Below are positions 6,467 through 13,154 of a stretch of DNA of 15,895 nt, in pieces; positions within the stretch are counted from its first letter, which is position 1; the number at the start of each line of letters is the position of its first letter. A program made the position numbers and the translations under genes. The notes below the pieces were generated by a model. It was given only the letters and a program-made list of their open reading frames with translations. It searched no databases and had not been told where the DNA came from. This DNA comes from Candidatus Aenigmatarchaeota archaeon (lineage in GTDB: Archaea; Aenigmatarchaeota; Aenigmatarchaeia; QMZP01), in assembly GCA_016198605.1 (NCBI GenBank), contig JACQIG010000059.1, positions 1 to 15,895 of the forward strand, read 5' to 3'.

Positions 6467-7393
6467 ATGAAAATAAGATATTGGGGCGTGAGGGGGAGCG
6501 TACCTTCTCCTAGCACAGAAGTAAGGGGATTCTATACCCAAAAGTATGGAGGCAATACAAGCTGTGTCGAGGTAATGCTGCCCGGGCATGAAATAATACT
6601 TGATGCAGGCACTGGCATAAAACCTCTGGGCAATGAGCTCATGAAAAGAGGTTTTGCTCCTGGCGAGGACAAGAAAGGCCATGGGGAACTGTATGTTCTA
6701 TTGAGCCATACACACTGGGATCACATTCAAGGATTTCCATTTTTCGTGCCCGCTTACATAGAAGGAAATAAGATTCACGTCTATGCGCAGCAGAAAGATG
6801 TAGAAGAAATGAAGAGGCAGATGCCTACAACGCGGCAGGCGATGGCACACCAGCAGCAATTCCCCTATTTCCCTGTGCCCCTTGAAGGTTTGAGGGCCAC
6901 ACTTGACTTTACAGATGTAATACCTGGAAATACAATAAAACTTGATGGCGTAACAATATCCACGGCGGAAGTAAACCATCCGAACGGCTGCATCGCTTAC
7001 AGGATTGAATACGGGGGAAAATCACTGGCTTATGCAACGGACAACCAGCCTACTGCAGTAGCAAATACTCCTAATTACAGATCAAATATCATTAAGGTTG
7101 CAAACCAAGCAGATATACTAATCCATGATGGCCAATACACACCTGAGGAATACGATAATGGCAAAGAGCATTGGGGCCACTCCACTTATGAGCATGCGGT
7201 ACAGAATGCGGTTATCGCCAATGCAAGAAAACTTGTTTTATTCCACCACGAGCCTGAATATGATGACAGGAAACTCGATGGGCTGGCAAACAGGGCGCAT
7301 GACTATCTGGCCAGCTACATCCCAATGCACAGAAAAGACCTTAACTCAATAGACCTTCTTATAGCAAGAGAAGGGACGGAAGACAGCCTATAG
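6467..7393 (+). CDS. Metallo-beta-lactamase-fold hydrolase
   Basis: From ATG 6467 the protein has 308 residues; an upstream in-frame GTG at 6440 lies on the TATA-like box and is less likely. It has the MBL metal site: H81-T-H83-W-D85-H86 (SHTHWDHIQGFPFF), H171 (EVNHPNG), D192 (YATDNQ) and H260/H261 (LFHHEPEYDD), so two metal ions should bind. The opening RYWGVRGSVPSP and YGGNTSCVEV mark the COG1235 (PhnP-like) group, widespread in bacteria and including phosphodiesterases; the actual substrate is unknown. Composition is clearly AT-richer than flanking genes (for example 21 of 60 bases G+C at 7081-7140, against 35 of 60 at 6121-6180), which suggests acquisition by transfer. It ends 10 bases from the convergent ftsY. 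Confidence 0.88.
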   Translation: MKIRYWGVRGSVPSPSTEVRGFYTQKYGGNTSCVEVMLPGHEIILDAGTGIKPLGNELMKRGFAPGEDKKGHGELYVLLSHTHWDHIQGFPFFVPAYIEGNKIHVYAQQKDVEEMKRQMPTTRQAMAHQQQFPYFPVPLEGLRATLDFTDVIPGNTIKLDGVTISTAEVNHPNGCIAYRIEYGGKSLAYATDNQPTAVANTPNYRSNIIKVANQADILIHDGQYTPEEYDNGKEHWGHSTYEHAVQNAVIANARKLVLFHHEPEYDDRKLDGLANRAHDYLASYIPMHRKDLNSIDLLIAREGTEDSL

Positions 7394-7403
7394 ACAAGCC
7401 GTC

Positions 7404-8498
7404 CTATTCAAAAAGCCCTTTCACGAACTTCCCCGGTTCAAACCTCTCTATGTCTTCGTATCCCTGGCCCATTCCTAAAAACAATATCGGCTTCTTTATC
7501 GCGTAGCACACGGAAAAGATAGCCCCGCCCTTCTTGTTGACGTCCACCTTGGTGAGCACCACCGCGTCCACGCCTACTGCCTCGTTGAATTTCTTGGCCT
7601 GTTCAACAGCGTCATTGCCGGTCAGGCTGTCCACTACCAGGACTTTAATATCGGGCTTATTCACCCTTATCACCTTCTTCAGCTCATCAAGCAGGTTGGC
7701 GTCCACATGCGTCCTCCCCGCAGTGTCCGCCAGGACAACATCGTTGCGCCTGCTCTCCGCTGACTTTATCGCGTCAAATATCACCGCAGCCGAGTCAGCG
7801 CCGTAGTCGTGCTTCACAACCCGCACGCCCACTTTTTCCCCGTGATGCTCCAGCTGCTCTATGCTCGCCGCCCTGAAGGTGTCCCCCGCTGCGAGCACCG
7901 GGGAGAACCCCTTGTGCTTCAGGTAGCTAGCTATCTTCGCAATTGTCGTGGTCTTCCCTGACCCGTTGAAGCCAAGGAAAACCATCGTAAGGGGCTTTCC
8001 CTGTTTCCTCTTATCTCTTATCATATCTTCAAGATTTAACTTGCCCTGGTCCAGGACGGCAAGCAGGCTGTTCTCCAGCGCGCTCCTGATTGCCTCTTCC
8101 GCCTTGAACCTCCTGACAGACTGGGAGGCCAGTTCCTCCTTGAGCCTCTTCCGCAGGAAGTCGGCCACTTCCAACGCTATGTTTGCCTCCAGCAGGCCTG
8201 TTTCACTCTCATTGAAGAAACTGTCAACATCCTTTTCGGACAACTGCTTCTCTGTCACCCTTGATATGATGCCCTTTTTTTCTTTGGGCTTCTCCACCGG
8301 CCCTTCTTCTATCTCCTTGTGCAGCTCTTCCAGGACAGGGGGCGGCTCGCGATGCCGTTCCCCCACCTCGGCCTCCATTATCTCCTCGTCTGCCTTGGCC
8401 TCCGCCTCTTCCAGGGCTTCCTTCTCCTCCTTCTCTTCGGCCTTCTGGGTGAGCTTCTTCAGGCCTTCAGAAAGCTTCCTCTTGAGCGAATCAAACAT
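7404..8498 (-). CDS. ftsY: Signal recognition particle receptor FtsY
   Basis: The 364-residue SRP GTPase receptor docks SRP-ribosome complexes at the membrane for co-translational insertion. It starts with a short amphipathic helix (MFDSLKRKLSEGLKKL), then a Glu/Lys-rich A region (about 20-75) typical of membrane-interacting FtsY. The N domain covers about 80-165. In the G domain I see G1 GFNGSGKTTT (176-185), the SRP-specific DTFRAAS (206-212), G3 DTAGR (258-262), G4 TKVD (316-319) and the closing loop GMGQGYEDIERF. The longer acidic N-terminus and DTFRAAS favour FtsY over SRP54, and there is no M domain. It diverges from the methyltransferase gene with a 42-base spacer that must hold both promoters. 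Confidence 0.96.
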   Translation of the reverse strand: MFDSLKRKLSEGLKKLTQKAEEKEEKEALEEAEAKADEEIMEAEVGERHREPPPVLEELHKEIEEGPVEKPKEKKGIISRVTEKQLSEKDVDSFFNESETGLLEANIALEVADFLRKRLKEELASQSVRRFKAEEAIRSALENSLLAVLDQGKLNLEDMIRDKRKQGKPLTMVFLGFNGSGKTTTIAKIASYLKHKGFSPVLAAGDTFRAASIEQLEHHGEKVGVRVVKHDYGADSAAVIFDAIKSAESRRNDVVLADTAGRTHVDANLLDELKKVIRVNKPDIKVLVVDSLTGNDAVEQAKKFNEAVGVDAVVLTKVDVNKKGGAIFSVCYAIKKPILFLGMGQGYEDIERFEPGKFVKGLFE

Positions 8499-8504
8499 AC
8501 AATA

Positions 8505-8532
8505 CCCATTTATTCCTTACCGTATTAAGCTT
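8505..8532. promoter_or_regulatory. Compact divergent promoter of ftsY and the methyltransferase gene
   Basis: On the plus strand TTTATT (8509-8514) is centred about 29 bases before ATG 8541. On the minus strand GCTTAATAC (8530-8522) is centred about 28 bases before ATG 8498. Both boxes lie inside a 42-base gap, so transcription complexes in the two directions probably compete. Confidence 0.5.
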
Positions 8533-8540
8533 TATGGATT

Positions 8541-9149
8541 ATGGATGCGGCAACATTCGCGAAGGAGGACAGGAAGTACAGCGCCTTGTGGCAGAACGGC
8601 TACATGGACGCCAACTGGGGGAGGATGGCAAGGAAGGCATTAATTACGATGCACAACGCCAGCGGGAAGTCAATAGTGGATTTCGGATTCGGCAGGGGAA
8701 GCGCCATGGACTATTTTGAGGGCCACGGCTTCCATCCGCAGGGCGTTGACATAAGCGCGTATGCAGTGGAACAGCAGAGGAAGAAGGGCAGGGAGGCATA
8801 CCAGGCAAGCCTTGACAACCTGCACATGTTTCCGGAGCACCGGTTCAATGCTGGTTTCTGCAATGACGTGATGGAGCACATACCTGAAGAGAATGTGGCC
8901 CCTTCTTTGGATGAGATGGCGCGCGTCTGCTCAGAATACCTGTTCATTAGCGTATGCCCCACGCCATCGCACCACCTCTCCCTTGAAGGGGAGAACCTCC
9001 ATCTCACTGTCAGGCCAGTGGAATGGTGGGAGCAGGCCTTCAGCCAATATGGCGATGTGGAGAGGCTCAAATTCTGGCTGAGCAGGTCTGCCAGGTATGT
9101 GGTCTACCTGCGCGGCCGGCCGGGCAGTGCCCACAAATATTATTCCTGA
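8541..9149 (+). CDS. Class I SAM-dependent methyltransferase (type 11-like)
   Basis: The 202-residue protein has Rossmann-fold methyltransferase motifs: motif I SIVDFGFGRGSAMDYF (44-59, the SAM glycine loop), the acidic end of strand 2 GVDIS (68-72), and motif IV-like NAGFCNDVMEHIPEE (103-117), in which DVMEHIP is typical of the Methyltransf_11/23 group. A C-terminal HLTVRPVEWWEQAF segment resembles the substrate-side helix of bacterial and archaeal methyltransferases with small-molecule or sugar-linked acceptors. The acceptor cannot be read from sequence. ATG 8541 has a promoter-spaced TTTATT box; a nearby ATG at 8534 is in another frame. It is divergent from ftsY with no operon partner. Confidence 0.85.
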   Translation: MDAATFAKEDRKYSALWQNGYMDANWGRMARKALITMHNASGKSIVDFGFGRGSAMDYFEGHGFHPQGVDISAYAVEQQRKKGREAYQASLDNLHMFPEHRFNAGFCNDVMEHIPEENVAPSLDEMARVCSEYLFISVCPTPSHHLSLEGENLHLTVRPVEWWEQAFSQYGDVERLKFWLSRSARYVVYLRGRPGSAHKYYS

Positions 9150-9176
9150 TCTCCATTTGCCAACGCGGGTTAAAGC

Positions 9177-9184
9177 TTTTAAAA
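9177..9184 (+). promoter_or_regulatory. TATA box (TTTTAAAA) for the 100-residue orphan gene
   Basis: TTTTAAAA is centred about 25 bases before ATG 9205, predicting leaderless translation and fixing the start. Confidence 0.55.
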
Positions 9185-9204
9185 CCAATGCCCTTACATT
9201 GCTT

Positions 9205-9507
9205 ATGAAAAGATTTTACCAGGCCATTTCATTTGATACCAATTTAATACAAGAGGAAATCAAGTCCAAAAAAGCCGATCCCGCACACCTATGTTCACTA
9301 AGCCACCAGTATCTTGATAGACTAAGAGATGAAGGTTTTGAAGTCCTGGTCCAGGGAGACAAATTCATTTCGGGTTTTCCTCCTACCATTATATTAGGGA
9401 GTGACATGGGAGTAATCAAGCTAAAGGCATATAAAATTGCGGAAGAATTAGGCCTGGACAAATATACAGGAAACGGGCCCTGGTATGCACCCCTTCATAG
9501 AGAATAG
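9205..9507 (+). CDS. 100-residue protein of unknown function, AT-rich
   Basis: The ATG at 9205 is chosen because TTTTAAAA lies at leaderless spacing; the frame is open further upstream, but that stretch carries the promoter. The protein is soluble, with a helical first half (IQEEIKSKKADPAHLCSLSH, YLDRLRDEGFEVLV) and a hydrophobic strand-like centre (FISGFPPTIILGSDMGVIKL). It ends with an aromatic tail (YTGNGPWYAPLHRE). No signal, membrane span or catalytic motif is evident, and I do not recognise a family. The base composition is AT-rich (23 of 60 G+C at 9241-9300, against 39 of 60 at 10381-10440 in egsA), suggesting recent acquisition or weak constraint. Confidence 0.65.
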   Translation: MKRFYQAISFDTNLIQEEIKSKKADPAHLCSLSHQYLDRLRDEGFEVLVQGDKFISGFPPTIILGSDMGVIKLKAYKIAEELGLDKYTGNGPWYAPLHRE

Positions 9508-9552
9508 AGTTTGGCTTTCTCTTCAATTTAAGCTCTCCATAACCCCATTGAG

Positions 9553-9591
9553 TTTATATGCCTTTGAGGGGTTACTTTATAATTCATAAAG
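9553..9591 (+). promoter_or_regulatory. Promoter region of the glycerol-1-phosphate dehydrogenase gene with inverted repeats
   Basis: Two TATA-like boxes are present, TTTATATG (9553-9560) and TTTATAAT (9576-9583). The second predicts a start near 9606 and a leader of about 13 bases holding GGAGG (9610-9614). The arms CTTTAT (9575-9580) and ATAAAG (9586-9591) form a perfect inverted repeat over this box. AACCCC (9541-9546) and GGGGTT (9568-9573) form another around the first box. Confidence 0.45.
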
Positions 9592-9618
9592 AGACTATAT
9601 AGTAGCAATGGAGGCCAG

Positions 9619-10707
9619 ATGAAGCTGCAGGACATAGCGCCGCACAGGATAAGCCGGATGTCGGAGAAGGGCTACATGGACCCGCATTACATAGAGCTGC
9701 CCAGGATAATCCTTGTGGGCAACAGGGTGGCAAAGAGGATAGTGAAGGTGTGCGAGGACCTGAACATACAGGGGAAGGTGCTTGTCCTGACAGGGCCAAC
9801 CACGCACAAGATTGCCGGCAGGAGGATAAGAGAGAGGCTGGAGAGCAGGTTTGAGACCTCCCTGGACATAGTGAACCTTGCCAGCCGCGCCGAGGTGGAA
9901 AGGATCTCCCGGGCGCACGGGGGCATCTCCGCGATAGTAAGCGTGGGTGGCGGCAAGGTCATAGACGTGGGCAAATGCATAGCCTTCACCAGAAACATAC
10001 CTTTCATCTCAATACCAACAGCGCCTTCCCACGACGGCGTGGCATCGGAAAGGGTGAGCCTGACAGACGGCAGCGCCAAATACTCTGAAAGGGCGCGGCC
10101 CCCGATGGCAATAATAGCCGACCTCAAGCTGATAAGGAACGCGCCTTACAGGCTCATAGCCTCCGGGTGCGCCGACGTGATATCAAACTACTCCTCAGTC
10201 TACGACTGGAAGCTTGCCAGGGAAAGGGGCGAGTACTATTCAAAGTACGCGGCGCACCTCTCCAAGCTCGCGGCCGACATAGTGATAAAATCCGCGGAGC
10301 TCATAAGGAAGAGGAAGGAGAGGGGCATAAGGAACCTCATAGACGCCGTCATATCCTCAGGCATCTCCATGTCCATGGTCCAGTCCTCAAGGCCCGCCTC
10401 AGGCAGCGAGCACCTGTTCTCACACGCGCTTGACGTGCTGGGCTCCAGGGCATTGCACGGGGAACAGTGCGGCGTAGGCACCATAATCACGTCTTACCTC
10501 CAGGGGCAGGACTGGATAATGGTCAGGAACACCCTCAAGTCAATAGGCGCGCCCACAGGCGCCTCAGAGCTCGGGATAAGCAAGGAAACCGCGGTGAAGG
10601 CGCTGGTGAACGCCAGGAAGGTGAAGGACAGGTATACCATCCTGAGCGAGAAGCCGCTTGACTGGAAGGCCGCGCAGGACGTGTGCAGGCGGGTCGGGGT
10701 CGTCTGA
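9619..10707 (+). CDS. egsA: sn-Glycerol-1-phosphate dehydrogenase (NAD(P)+)
   Basis: The 362-residue enzyme reduces dihydroxyacetone phosphate to sn-glycerol-1-phosphate, the backbone of archaeal ether lipids, in the cytoplasm. Nucleotide-binding GGGKVIDVGK lies at 110-119, followed by the family stretch SIPTAPSHDGVAS (131-143). The zinc ligands expected for this iron-alcohol-dehydrogenase-like family are visible as D186 (SGCADVISN), H265 (SGSEHLFSHAL) and H280 (ALHGEQCGVGT). Length is normal. ATG 9619 has GGAGG four bases upstream (9610-9614); an ATG at 9608 opens only a four-codon frame that overlaps the true start. The geranylgeranylglyceryl phosphate synthase gene, which uses its product, lies 540 bases downstream on the opposite strand. 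Confidence 0.96.
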   Translation: MKLQDIAPHRISRMSEKGYMDPHYIELPRIILVGNRVAKRIVKVCEDLNIQGKVLVLTGPTTHKIAGRRIRERLESRFETSLDIVNLASRAEVERISRAHGGISAIVSVGGGKVIDVGKCIAFTRNIPFISIPTAPSHDGVASERVSLTDGSAKYSERARPPMAIIADLKLIRNAPYRLIASGCADVISNYSSVYDWKLARERGEYYSKYAAHLSKLAADIVIKSAELIRKRKERGIRNLIDAVISSGISMSMVQSSRPASGSEHLFSHALDVLGSRALHGEQCGVGTIITSYLQGQDWIMVRNTLKSIGAPTGASELGISKETAVKALVNARKVKDRYTILSEKPLDWKAAQDVCRRVGVV

Positions 10708-10721
10708 TGTCCTGGCACCAG

Positions 10722-10729
10722 TTTTTAAG
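10722..10729 (+). promoter_or_regulatory. TATA box (TTTTTAAG) for the 94-residue gene
   Basis: TTTTTAAG is centred about 25 bases before ATG 10751. Its run of five T could also help terminate egsA transcription. Confidence 0.5.
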
Positions 10730-10750
10730 CCTAATGCACAAATCCACTCC

Positions 10751-11035
10751 ATGGCAAAATGTGTTGCCAATAAACGGCTGGGAGACGGATCGAGCCTGAA
10801 GATAATAGAATGGGAAAGCGATGTCCTTGAGAATGGAAGGAACTACCGGAGGCTCGAGCTGGAAGACCGCAGCATAACCCTTGGCTTTCCCCCTGATTAC
10901 ACCAGATACAATGATGCTGAATTATGGGACTATTATGGCGCCATAATGTCCTACAGGCAGATGCTGAACCTCATTCTCGCGAAGGGGGATACCGGCCCTA
11001 GCGGAACGCCGCCCTCCCATCAGCCTTATAAATGA
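10751..11035 (+). CDS. 94-residue protein of unknown function
   Basis: ATG 10751 is chosen over upstream in-frame codons because TTTTTAAG lies 25 bases before it and the upstream part overlaps the end of egsA. The protein is soluble. It has a beta-like first half with alternating charges (SLKIIEWESDVLENGRNYRR, LELEDRSITLGF), an aromatic acidic stretch (PDYTRYNDAELWDYYGAIMS), then a helix (YRQMLNLILAK). It ends in a disordered tail rich in Gly/Pro/Ser (GDTGPSGTPPSHQPYK). No family is recognised. It sits between the two lipid-synthesis genes, but I see nothing that links it to that pathway. Confidence 0.7.
   Translation: MAKCVANKRLGDGSSLKIIEWESDVLENGRNYRRLELEDRSITLGFPPDYTRYNDAELWDYYGAIMSYRQMLNLILAKGDTGPSGTPPSHQPYK
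11025..11033 (+). promoter_or_regulatory. TATA box (CTTATAAAT) for the 35-residue ORF
   Basis: CTTATAAAT overlaps the end of the 94-residue gene and is centred about 25 bases before ATG 11054, the leaderless spacing seen elsewhere in the window. Confidence 0.45.
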
Positions 11036-11053
11036 CAAAACCAATCCCATTGC

Positions 11054-11161
11054 ATGATGGGAATAATAAGGCTGCTTGTTTCTGCCGAAAAGAGGTCCCA
11101 AGCCTTTAAGAAGCCGATCAACACCAGGCACATCAGGGCATTAAACAATTCCCATAGGTAG
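11054..11161 (+). CDS. Possible 35-residue basic microprotein
   Basis: The frame from ATG 11054 (or 11057) to TAG 11159-11161 encodes 35 residues, with eight Lys/Arg, two His and one acidic residue. It has a short hydrophobic start (MGIIRLLVSA) and a basic remainder (EKRSQAFKKPINTRHIRAL). A CTTATAAAT box at 25 bases supports transcription from the ATG itself. Basic microproteins of this size often bind RNA or DNA, but no family is recognised. The alternative is a short non-coding transcript, or a chance frame in the gap before the convergent lipid-synthase gene. Confidence 0.4.
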   Translation: MMGIIRLLVSAEKRSQAFKKPINTRHIRALNNSHR

Positions 11162-11248
11162 AAGCTTCCGGATTACATGTTGCAATGGCCTGCATATTCC
11201 CTTGATAGCCAAACTGAACAATCCCATATATCGGTAAAAACTACCAGA

Positions 11249-11995
11249 TTACTTTTGAGACCCTTTCACCGCCCTGACTATGCTCCCGAACACCTCAGTG
11301 TTGTTCTCCGCTATGGTCCCTGTCACTATTATGTCAGCGCCGCTCGCTACCTTCTCCCTTGCCGTCTGGGGGTCCCTGATGCCGCCGCCCACTATCACGA
11401 AGACGTCCCCAACTGCATGCTTTACGGCCTTGACCATCTCGTCAGGGACAGGGTGCGCCGCGCCAGACCCGCCTTCAAGGTAGACAAACCTCATGCCGAA
11501 GTACTTGGCCGCGAGGGAATAGGCCACAGCGAACTCGGGCTTCTCCCGGGGTATTGGCTTCACATCACCAGTCCACCCTGCGGATGTGGCAGAGCCGGAA
11601 TCAACTATAAGGTATGCCATTGGCAGCGGCTCTATTCCGTACTGCCTGACCATGATTGCCCCCTTGGCCTGCTCCTCCACTATGTACTGGGGCGACCTGG
11701 AATTGAAAAGCGACATGAAGAAGATTGCGTCCGCGCCTGGCGCCACGCCGGAGTGTGAGGACGGGAAGAGTATGACGGGTATCTTGCACGATTTCTTTAT
11801 GCACTTCACGGCCTCGTGCAGCCCCAGGACGTGCGCAGGGTTTGACCCGCCGACCATTATGCCATCAGAGCCCAGCCTCTCAGCCATTGCGGCCAGCTCG
11901 CCGGACTTCTCCGGGCTCTGCCTGTCAGGGTCTATCAGGGTGAAGTGCAGCACCCCGCCTGCGCGCTTTTCCCTTATGTATTCCATCACGTTCAT
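11249..11995 (-). CDS. Geranylgeranylglyceryl phosphate synthase (PcrB/GGGPS family)
   Basis: The 248-residue TIM-barrel prenyltransferase joins geranylgeranyl diphosphate to sn-glycerol-1-phosphate, forming the first ether bond of archaeal lipids. Visible motifs: the Mg-binding HFTLIDPD (17-24); GIMVGGSNPAH (45-55); FPSSHSGVAPGADAIFF (77-93); YLIVDSGSATSAGWTGD (128-144); the phosphate-binding YLEGGSGA (172-179); IVGGGIRD (201-208); and IIVTGT (222-227). These fit the group II archaeal enzymes. The start at ATG 11995 has a TTTAAAA box about 31 bases upstream; ATG 11986 (M4) is possible. It is convergent with the egsA side, so the two lipid genes are neighbours but not co-transcribed. Confidence 0.95.
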   Translation of the reverse strand: MNVMEYIREKRAGGVLHFTLIDPDRQSPEKSGELAAMAERLGSDGIMVGGSNPAHVLGLHEAVKCIKKSCKIPVILFPSSHSGVAPGADAIFFMSLFNSRSPQYIVEEQAKGAIMVRQYGIEPLPMAYLIVDSGSATSAGWTGDVKPIPREKPEFAVAYSLAAKYFGMRFVYLEGGSGAAHPVPDEMVKAVKHAVGDVFVIVGGGIRDPQTAREKVASGADIIVTGTIAENNTEVFGSIVRAVKGSQK

Positions 11996-12021
11996 AACGC
12001 CACATATGGTATTGTGCGTCT

Positions 12022-12031
12022 GTTTTAAATA
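12022..12031 (-). promoter_or_regulatory. TATA-like box for the GGGP synthase gene
   Basis: CTATTTAAAA on the minus strand is centred about 31 bases before ATG 11995, predicting a leader of only a few bases. Confidence 0.45.
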
Positions 12032-12096
12032 GAGCGAATAACAATGGAATTGCCAAGTAGGTTATAAATACCCTGGAGCATAATTGTAATAAGGTG

Positions 12097-12105
12097 TTAT
12101 ATAAA
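12097..12105 (+). promoter_or_regulatory. TATA box (TTATATAAA) for the MoxR gene
   Basis: TTATATAAA is centred about 46 bases before ATG 12147, giving a leader of about 20 bases. That leader holds a GGTGA ribosome binding site (12138-12142) and the 3' arm of the hairpin element. A second box, TTATAAAT (12062-12069), lies further upstream. Confidence 0.5.
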
Positions 12106-12139
12106 GTCCGACTTGTATAAGTTGGATAAAGTCGGCAGG
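12106..12139 (+). repeat. 34-base hairpin element, copy 2
   Basis: This matches the element at 1067-1100 at 26 of 34 positions. Arms CCGACTT (12108-12114) and AAGTCGG (12129-12135) form a perfect 7-bp stem. The loop shares TTGGATA with copy 1. It begins right after the TATA box and ends at the Shine-Dalgarno of the MoxR gene, so it could act as an operator or as part of the 5' leader. Confidence 0.55.
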
Positions 12140-12146
12140 TGAACTG

Positions 12147-13094
12147 ATGCCAGAAGGCATATCCGAGGCTGAATTTACCAAAACCATAAGGAAGTTTGAC
12201 GACTTCTTCAGGGAGATGTCCAAGGTGATTGTGGGGCAGGATGACGTATTGAAGCAGATATTGGCATCCATGATGTGCGGGGGGAACGCCCTGCTGGAGA
12301 GCTATCCGGGCCTTGGTAAGACCCTTATGGTGAGGACGATAGCGGCGATACTTGACCTGAAGTTCGCCAGGGTGCAGAACACGCCTGACCTGCTGCCTTC
12401 CGACATAATAGGGACCTACATAATCGAGGAGCAGGCCGGGAAGAAGGTGTTCAAGTTCCAGCCCGGCCCGATATTCGCCAACATAATACTTGCGGACGAG
12501 ATAAACAGGGCCACGCCCAAGACGCAGTCCGCCCTGCTGGAGGCGATGCAGGAGAGGCAGATCACGGTGGGGACGGAGACATTCAGGCTTGACCTGCCGT
12601 TCTATGTGCTTGCAACGCAGAACCCGATTGACCAGGAGGGCACCTACCCATTGCCCGAGGCCCAGATAGACAGGTTCCTCTTCAAGATAATGCTTACATA
12701 CCCTTCCAACGACCAGGAGATGGAGATCGTTGAGAGGTACGCGAGCAGCTCGGACATAGGGGAGCTGAAGAAGGTGATGGACAGGACGGACATGATGAGG
12801 CTGCAGGAGCTGACAAGGATGGTCCCGATATCCAACGACCTGAAGAACTATACCGTGCAGGTGGTCACGAAGACGAGGCAGTCAAAGAACATAGAATACG
12901 GCGCCTCCCCTAGAGCCTCAATAGGGCTGATACTGGCCTCAAAGGCCAACGCGCTACTCAACAAGCGCAATTACGTGACCAAGAAGGACATACAGGAGAT
13001 GGCTTTCCCCGTCCTCCGCCACAGGATAGTCCTTAGCTTCAAGGCCGAGAAGGAAGGCATAAAGCCCGACGACGCGATAAAGGAATTGCTTTAA
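12147..13094 (+). CDS. MoxR-type AAA+ ATPase
   Basis: The 315-residue AAA+ ATPase has Walker A ESYPGLGKTL (51-60), Walker B ANIILADEINRA (111-122), sensor 1 ATQNP (156-160), the arginine-finger region EAQIDRF (171-177, R176) and sensor 2 ASPRAS (253-258, R256). The SALLEAMQERQ helix insert is typical of the MoxR family. These ATPases act as chaperones that insert cofactors or mature complexes, usually with VWA/DUF58 partners encoded next door. Here no DUF58 or VWA gene follows; the next gene is an unrecognised 345-residue protein with its own TATA box. ATG 12147 has GGTGA at suitable spacing. Confidence 0.93.
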   Translation: MPEGISEAEFTKTIRKFDDFFREMSKVIVGQDDVLKQILASMMCGGNALLESYPGLGKTLMVRTIAAILDLKFARVQNTPDLLPSDIIGTYIIEEQAGKKVFKFQPGPIFANIILADEINRATPKTQSALLEAMQERQITVGTETFRLDLPFYVLATQNPIDQEGTYPLPEAQIDRFLFKIMLTYPSNDQEMEIVERYASSSDIGELKKVMDRTDMMRLQELTRMVPISNDLKNYTVQVVTKTRQSKNIEYGASPRASIGLILASKANALLNKRNYVTKKDIQEMAFPVLRHRIVLSFKAEKEGIKPDDAIKELL

Positions 13095-13117
13095 AGCTTC
13101 AGGCGAAATTTCTGCGT

Positions 13118-13125
13118 TATTTAAA
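13118..13125 (+). promoter_or_regulatory. TATA box (TATTTAAA) for the 345-residue gene
   Basis: TATTTAAA is centred about 33 bases before ATG 13155, so a leader of about 7 bases with GAGG (13147-13150) is predicted. An out-of-frame ATG at 13145 gives only a 12-codon frame. Confidence 0.5.
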
Positions 13126-13154
13126 ACTTAGTGCATTTCTATTTATGAGGCGGC

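Noticed and set aside
6143..6682. 179-codon minus-strand open frame spanning the DUF429 and MBL genes
   Set aside because: It crosses two well-supported plus-strand genes and their promoter gap, with no family signal.
7948..8643. 231-codon plus-strand open frame over ftsY
   Set aside because: It is a Ser/Leu/Phe-rich low-complexity shadow of the acidic FtsY region and runs into the methyltransferase gene out of frame.
11177..11758. 193-codon plus-strand open frame over the GGGP synthase gene
   Set aside because: It is antisense to a gene with all the GGGPS motifs. The translation has no recognisable domain and there is no promoter at its start; it is a shadow of GC-rich codons.
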